Of a stretch of 7,575 bases of DNA, positions 6,132 through 7,575 are shown in pieces. Position 1 is the first letter of the stretch; every line of letters begins with the position of its first letter. The position numbers were made by a program, and so were the translations under genes. This stretch comes from Candidatus Roizmanbacteria bacterium CG06_land_8_20_14_3_00_34_14 (lineage in GTDB: Bacteria > Patescibacteriota > Microgenomatia > UBA1406 > GWC2-37-13), in assembly GCA_002779665.1 (NCBI GenBank), contig PEVZ01000032.1:1-7575 (forward strand), in the 5' to 3' direction. The notes beneath the pieces are model-generated. The model ran no database searches. It worked only from the letters and a program-made list of their open reading frames with translations, and was not told the DNA's origin.

Positions 6132-6158
6132 AATATAGGTAATTATAAAAGTTGTCAA
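6132..6158 (-). promoter_or_regulatory. Promoter of the surface-protein operon
   Basis: A perfect TTGACA lies on the minus strand at 6158-6153. A TATATT at 6137-6132 follows after a short 15-bp spacer; TATTGT with a 17-bp spacer is the alternative. Transcription would start only a few bases before the ATG at 6119. No Shine-Dalgarno site is present. Confidence 0.5.
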
Positions 6159-6170
6159 GGAGAAAATGCA

Positions 6171-6190
6171 GAAGAAGAAGAAGAAGAAGA
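6171..6190. repeat. GAA triplet microsatellite
   Basis: Twenty bases of uninterrupted gaa repeat (six full copies plus ga) lie just upstream of the -35 box of the surface operon. Purine on the plus strand, pyrimidine on the minus, it is a slippage-prone tract. Confidence 0.8.
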
Positions 6191-6202
6191 CAAGTTGAAA
6201 TA

Positions 6203-6232
6203 TCTCCTTTAATCTCCTCTAAAATTCCTCTT
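6203..6232. repeat. Dispersed copy of the 21-bp repeat words, in inverse orientation
   Basis: The stretch tctcctttaatctcctctaa followed by aattcctctt is the reverse complement of the words that build the 1861-2070 array (aaagga, tagagga, aatttta). It lies about 4 kb away, outside any credible gene, so the motif is not confined to the four-helix-bundle gene. Confidence 0.6.
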
Positions 6233-6301
6233 CCCGCCACATTTTCGCACTCGGCTTTTCAGTACTATTCGTACACGCCTCGTGCTAAAATTGTAGGCGG
6301 G
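6233..6301. repeat. Large imperfect hairpin in the divergent promoter region
   Basis: The arms 6233-6255 (cccgccacattttcgcac...) and 6277-6301 pair over about 20 positions with three mismatches and two single-base bulges. The 21-nt loop contains a further gtac-tattc-gtac stem. It is more GC-rich than its surroundings. It could be a REP/RAYT-type mobile hairpin, a small structured RNA or a recombination site. No promoter clearly drives it. Confidence 0.6.
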
Positions 6302-6304
6302 TGC

Positions 6305-6328
6305 GCGAATTTTTTTTAAAAAATTCGC
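6305..6328. promoter_or_regulatory. Perfect palindrome abutting the PaaX-like promoter (candidate operator)
   Basis: Arms gcgaatttttt (6305-6315) and aaaaaattcgc (6318-6328) are exact reverse complements around a tt centre. The palindrome ends one base before the TTGACA at 6329-6334. PaaX-family repressors bind palindromic sites, so this is a natural candidate for autoregulation. A terminator is less likely because no minus- or plus-strand gene ends here. Confidence 0.55.
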
Positions 6329-6357
6329 TTGACAACATTTTTTCCGTCTGTTACATT
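6329..6357 (+). promoter_or_regulatory. Promoter of the PaaX-like gene
   Basis: TTGACA (6329-6334), a 17-bp spacer and TACATT (6352-6357) lead to ATG at 6367, nine bases after the -10 box. The transcript would be leaderless or nearly so. This geometry rules out the longer frame starting with GTG at 6301, whose start would precede the promoter. The minus-strand promoter carries the same cttgacaac core. Confidence 0.65.
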
Positions 6358-6366
6358 GTTACTTAT

Positions 6367-7170
6367 ATGGCAATAAAAGATAGGCGAACGAAGATTTTAC
6401 TCGCATCATATTTACTTTCAGACGTTGAGTTTAGCAATATTTCTTTTGATGAAAAAGTCCAAAAAATATTTGATTTTTCCTTAAATCAAAAGACCAGGGG
6501 AACATTATCCAGGATGATGAAAGAAGGATTGATAGAAAAGTTGAATCGGTCAGAGTCGGTCGAGTCAGTTAAATCAGTGAAAACCGATTCAACCGATTCA
6601 ACTGATTCAACTGGTTCAACTGAATACCGTCTCACCGAGAAAGGTTTTTCGGAACTATGTCTTGAATTTCCTTTCTTTAGGTTCCTCAAGGAAAAATGGG
6701 ATGGAAAATGGAGAATTATTTCCTATGAAATTCCTGAGACTAAAAGAGAATTACGCGACCGACTGCGAAGGGAAATGCAGGGTTGGGGATTGGGTCCTTG
6801 GCACAGGTCATTTTGGGTTACCCCTCATCCCATTTTACCAACGTTAAAATTATTGACAGCCCAAAAAGAAGAAGAAAAGTATATCCAGGCTTTTGAAGCT
6901 GATCACACTTTTGGCGACCGTGAATTTCTTATAGAAAAAGTCTGGGGTAAATCAGCCTTAGATAAATCCTATCGTGAACTTTTCAAAAAATGGCACGAAA
7001 TTTTATCTTCTGACGTTGAAAAAGTTATTAAGCTAAAAAACGTCATTGGTGAATATGTCGAGCTACTCCGCCAGGATCCAGGGTTACCTCAGGAGTTAAT
7101 AGGCGAAAGCTGGATTGGGTTTGAGGGCTGGAATATCTTCAAAGAGATTAAAAGTATACTACTTTCATAA
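6367..7170 (+). CDS. PaaX-family transcriptional regulator
   Basis: From ATG 6367 the product has 267 residues, close to PaaX length. The N-terminal winged helix (about 5-100) contains TRGTLSRMMKEGLIEKL as recognition region and YRLTEKGFSEL after the wing. Next comes the Cas2-like middle domain (about 111-190), marked by WDGKWRIISYEIPETKRELR and the WVTPHP strand. The C-terminal domain (about 195-262) has the family's LRQDPGLPQELIGESWIGFE. It is a DNA-binding repressor, not a CRISPR Cas2: the domain order and length are those of PaaX, and no array is present. The E. coli namesake senses phenylacetyl-CoA, but the ligand here is unknown. A Ser/Thr/Asp/Val-rich linker at about 61-86 interrupts the wing and is encoded by a 9-bp repeat hairpin. 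The gene is divergent from the surface operon, with a palindrome at its promoter, so control of itself and perhaps of that operon is plausible. Confidence 0.9.
   Translation: MAIKDRRTKILLASYLLSDVEFSNISFDEKVQKIFDFSLNQKTRGTLSRMMKEGLIEKLNRSESVESVKSVKTDSTDSTDSTGSTEYRLTEKGFSELCLEFPFFRFLKEKWDGKWRIISYEIPETKRELRDRLRREMQGWGLGPWHRSFWVTPHPILPTLKLLTAQKEEEKYIQAFEADHTFGDREFLIEKVWGKSALDKSYRELFKKWHEILSSDVEKVIKLKNVIGEYVELLRQDPGLPQELIGESWIGFEGWNIFKEIKSILLS
6542..6618. repeat. 9-bp repeats in opposite orientations within the PaaX-like gene
   Basis: Four direct units (accgattca, accgattca, actgattca, actggttca) fill 6583-6618. Four inverse-orientation relatives (tgaatcggt, agagtcggt, cgagtcagt, taaatcagt) fill 6542-6578 with one extra base at 6551. 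The two halves can fold on each other. They encode the SVESVKSV and TDSTDSTGST halves of the linker. Confidence 0.85.
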
Positions 7171-7299
7171 ATTCCAATAACCAAGTTCCAAGTATTCCAA
7201 ACAATAACCAATTTTACAATTTACAAACGTTTGGTCATTGAGATCTTGTTATTGGATATTGTTTGTATTTTTGAATTTGGAACTTGGAATTTTGAAAGT
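7161..7299. repeat. Extended inverted repeat between convergent genes
   Basis: ccaagttccaa at 7181-7191 is the exact complement of ttggaacttgg at 7277-7287, and caaacaat at 7198-7205 pairs with attgtttg at 7258-7265. Outer arms actttcataaattccaa (7161-7177) and ttggaattttgaaagt (7284-7299) also match imperfectly. Both flanking genes end inside it, so it supplies the last codons of each. A role as a two-way transcription barrier is possible, though no classic T-run terminator is seen. Confidence 0.6.
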
Positions 7300-7575
7300 A
7301 ATATCTCCCTCTTCATCCGTCCGTCTGATTTTTACATTCTTGGCTTTGAGCATATCTAAAATCTTTTGATGAGGGTGACCGTAAGAATTATTTTTTCCAA
7401 CACTTATCACTGCGACCAATGGGTCTGCTAAGTCTAAAAATTTTTTAATTAGACCGTTTTTTGAGCCATGATGGGGAACTTTCAGAATATCAACCTTTCC
7501 AATGGTGCTGTGGGACAGCCTACCTAATACGAACGGTGATGCATCGCCGGTAAATAGCACGCCATCAAACAAAAT
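7249..7575 (-). CDS. C-terminal part of a ComEC/Rec2-type metallo-beta-lactamase-fold protein (partial)
   Basis: The frame is open to the window edge and continues beyond it; the 109 visible codons contain no certain start. Motifs are LFTGDAS, then VDILKVPHHGSKNG and ISVGKNNSYGHPHQKILDML, then RRTDEEGDITF. These are the late conserved blocks of the metallo-beta-lactamase-fold domain at the C-terminus of ComEC/Rec2 (DNA uptake), also found in stand-alone relatives. TGD and HHGS belong to the metal-site region. Without the upstream part I cannot tell full ComEC from a stand-alone hydrolase, so I give no symbol. The last residues (SSKFKNTNNIQ) are encoded by the inverted repeat at 7161-7299 and are probably a later addition to the domain. 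It faces the PaaX-like gene tail to tail. Confidence 0.85.
   Translation of the reverse strand: MLFDGVLFTGDASPFVLGRLSHSTIGKVDILKVPHHGSKNGLIKKFLDLADPLVAVISVGKNNSYGHPHQKILDMLKAKNVKIRRTDEEGDITFKIPSSKFKNTNNIQ

Noticed and set aside
6120..6158. ATG at 6158 as the start of the secreted surface protein
   Set aside because: It would add 13 residues before a normal signal peptide and overlap the TTGACA promoter box.
6301..6366. GTG at 6301 as the start of the PaaX-like gene
   Set aside because: It would add 22 residues encoded by the palindrome and the TTGACA promoter itself; ATG 6367 fits the promoter and the family's N-terminus.
6367..7170. CRISPR-associated Cas2
   Set aside because: The Cas2-like segment is the middle domain of a full PaaX-type protein with a winged helix before it and a PaaX C-terminal domain after it; no array or other cas gene is present.

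Overview
The window looks like a piece of a small-genome bacterium of the Candidate Phyla Radiation (Patescibacteria), most likely the Microgenomates side. This is inference. The grounds are AT-rich sequence, exported proteins with bacterial Ig-like, DUF2341/LamG and WxL-like folds, a PaaX-family regulator, a four-helix-bundle protein with extra segments, a small GIY-YIG gene, start codons without Shine-Dalgarno sites, and many short tandem or inverted repeats inside and between genes. Complete genes end in TAA or TAG, and nothing suggests recoding of TGA.

Layout. At 1-300 there is a pair of direct repeats resembling a transposon end and two competing short ORFs, neither recognised. At 302-601 (minus) lies a GIY-YIG gene broken by an internal TAG and enclosed by 13-bp inverted repeats. 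At 671-1592 (minus) lies a DUF2341-LamG surface protein gene broken by a frameshift. At 1669-2547 (minus) is a four-helix-bundle gene whose last loop holds ten copies of a 21-bp repeat. At 2555-3532 (minus) is an exported Ig-like protein with C-terminal membrane helices, carrying a 7-bp repeat in its coding sequence and an 8-bp repeat in its presumed promoter. At 3698-6119 (minus) are two adjacent surface genes: a secreted protein with a WxL-like C-terminus, and a membrane-anchored protein resembling the WxL-interacting (DUF916/DUF3324) type. At 6120-6366 is a divergent promoter region with two TTGACA boxes, a large imperfect hairpin and a perfect 11+11 bp palindrome. At 6367-7170 (plus) is a PaaX-like repressor. 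At 7171-7248 is an inverted repeat between convergent genes. At 7249-7575 (minus) is the C-terminal part of a ComEC-type metallo-beta-lactamase-fold protein, cut by the window edge.

Working model. The minus-strand genes form a cell-surface locus. The pair at 3698-6119 is the most system-like part, possibly a patescibacterial counterpart of the Gram-positive WxL surface system. The PaaX-like protein is divergently transcribed from it across the palindrome and could control it. Several genes appear to have leaderless or near-leaderless transcripts. In-frame repeats (9 or 21 bp) and non-in-frame repeats (7 or 8 bp) sit at places where copy-number change would alter linkers, a signal peptide, a reading frame or a promoter spacing.
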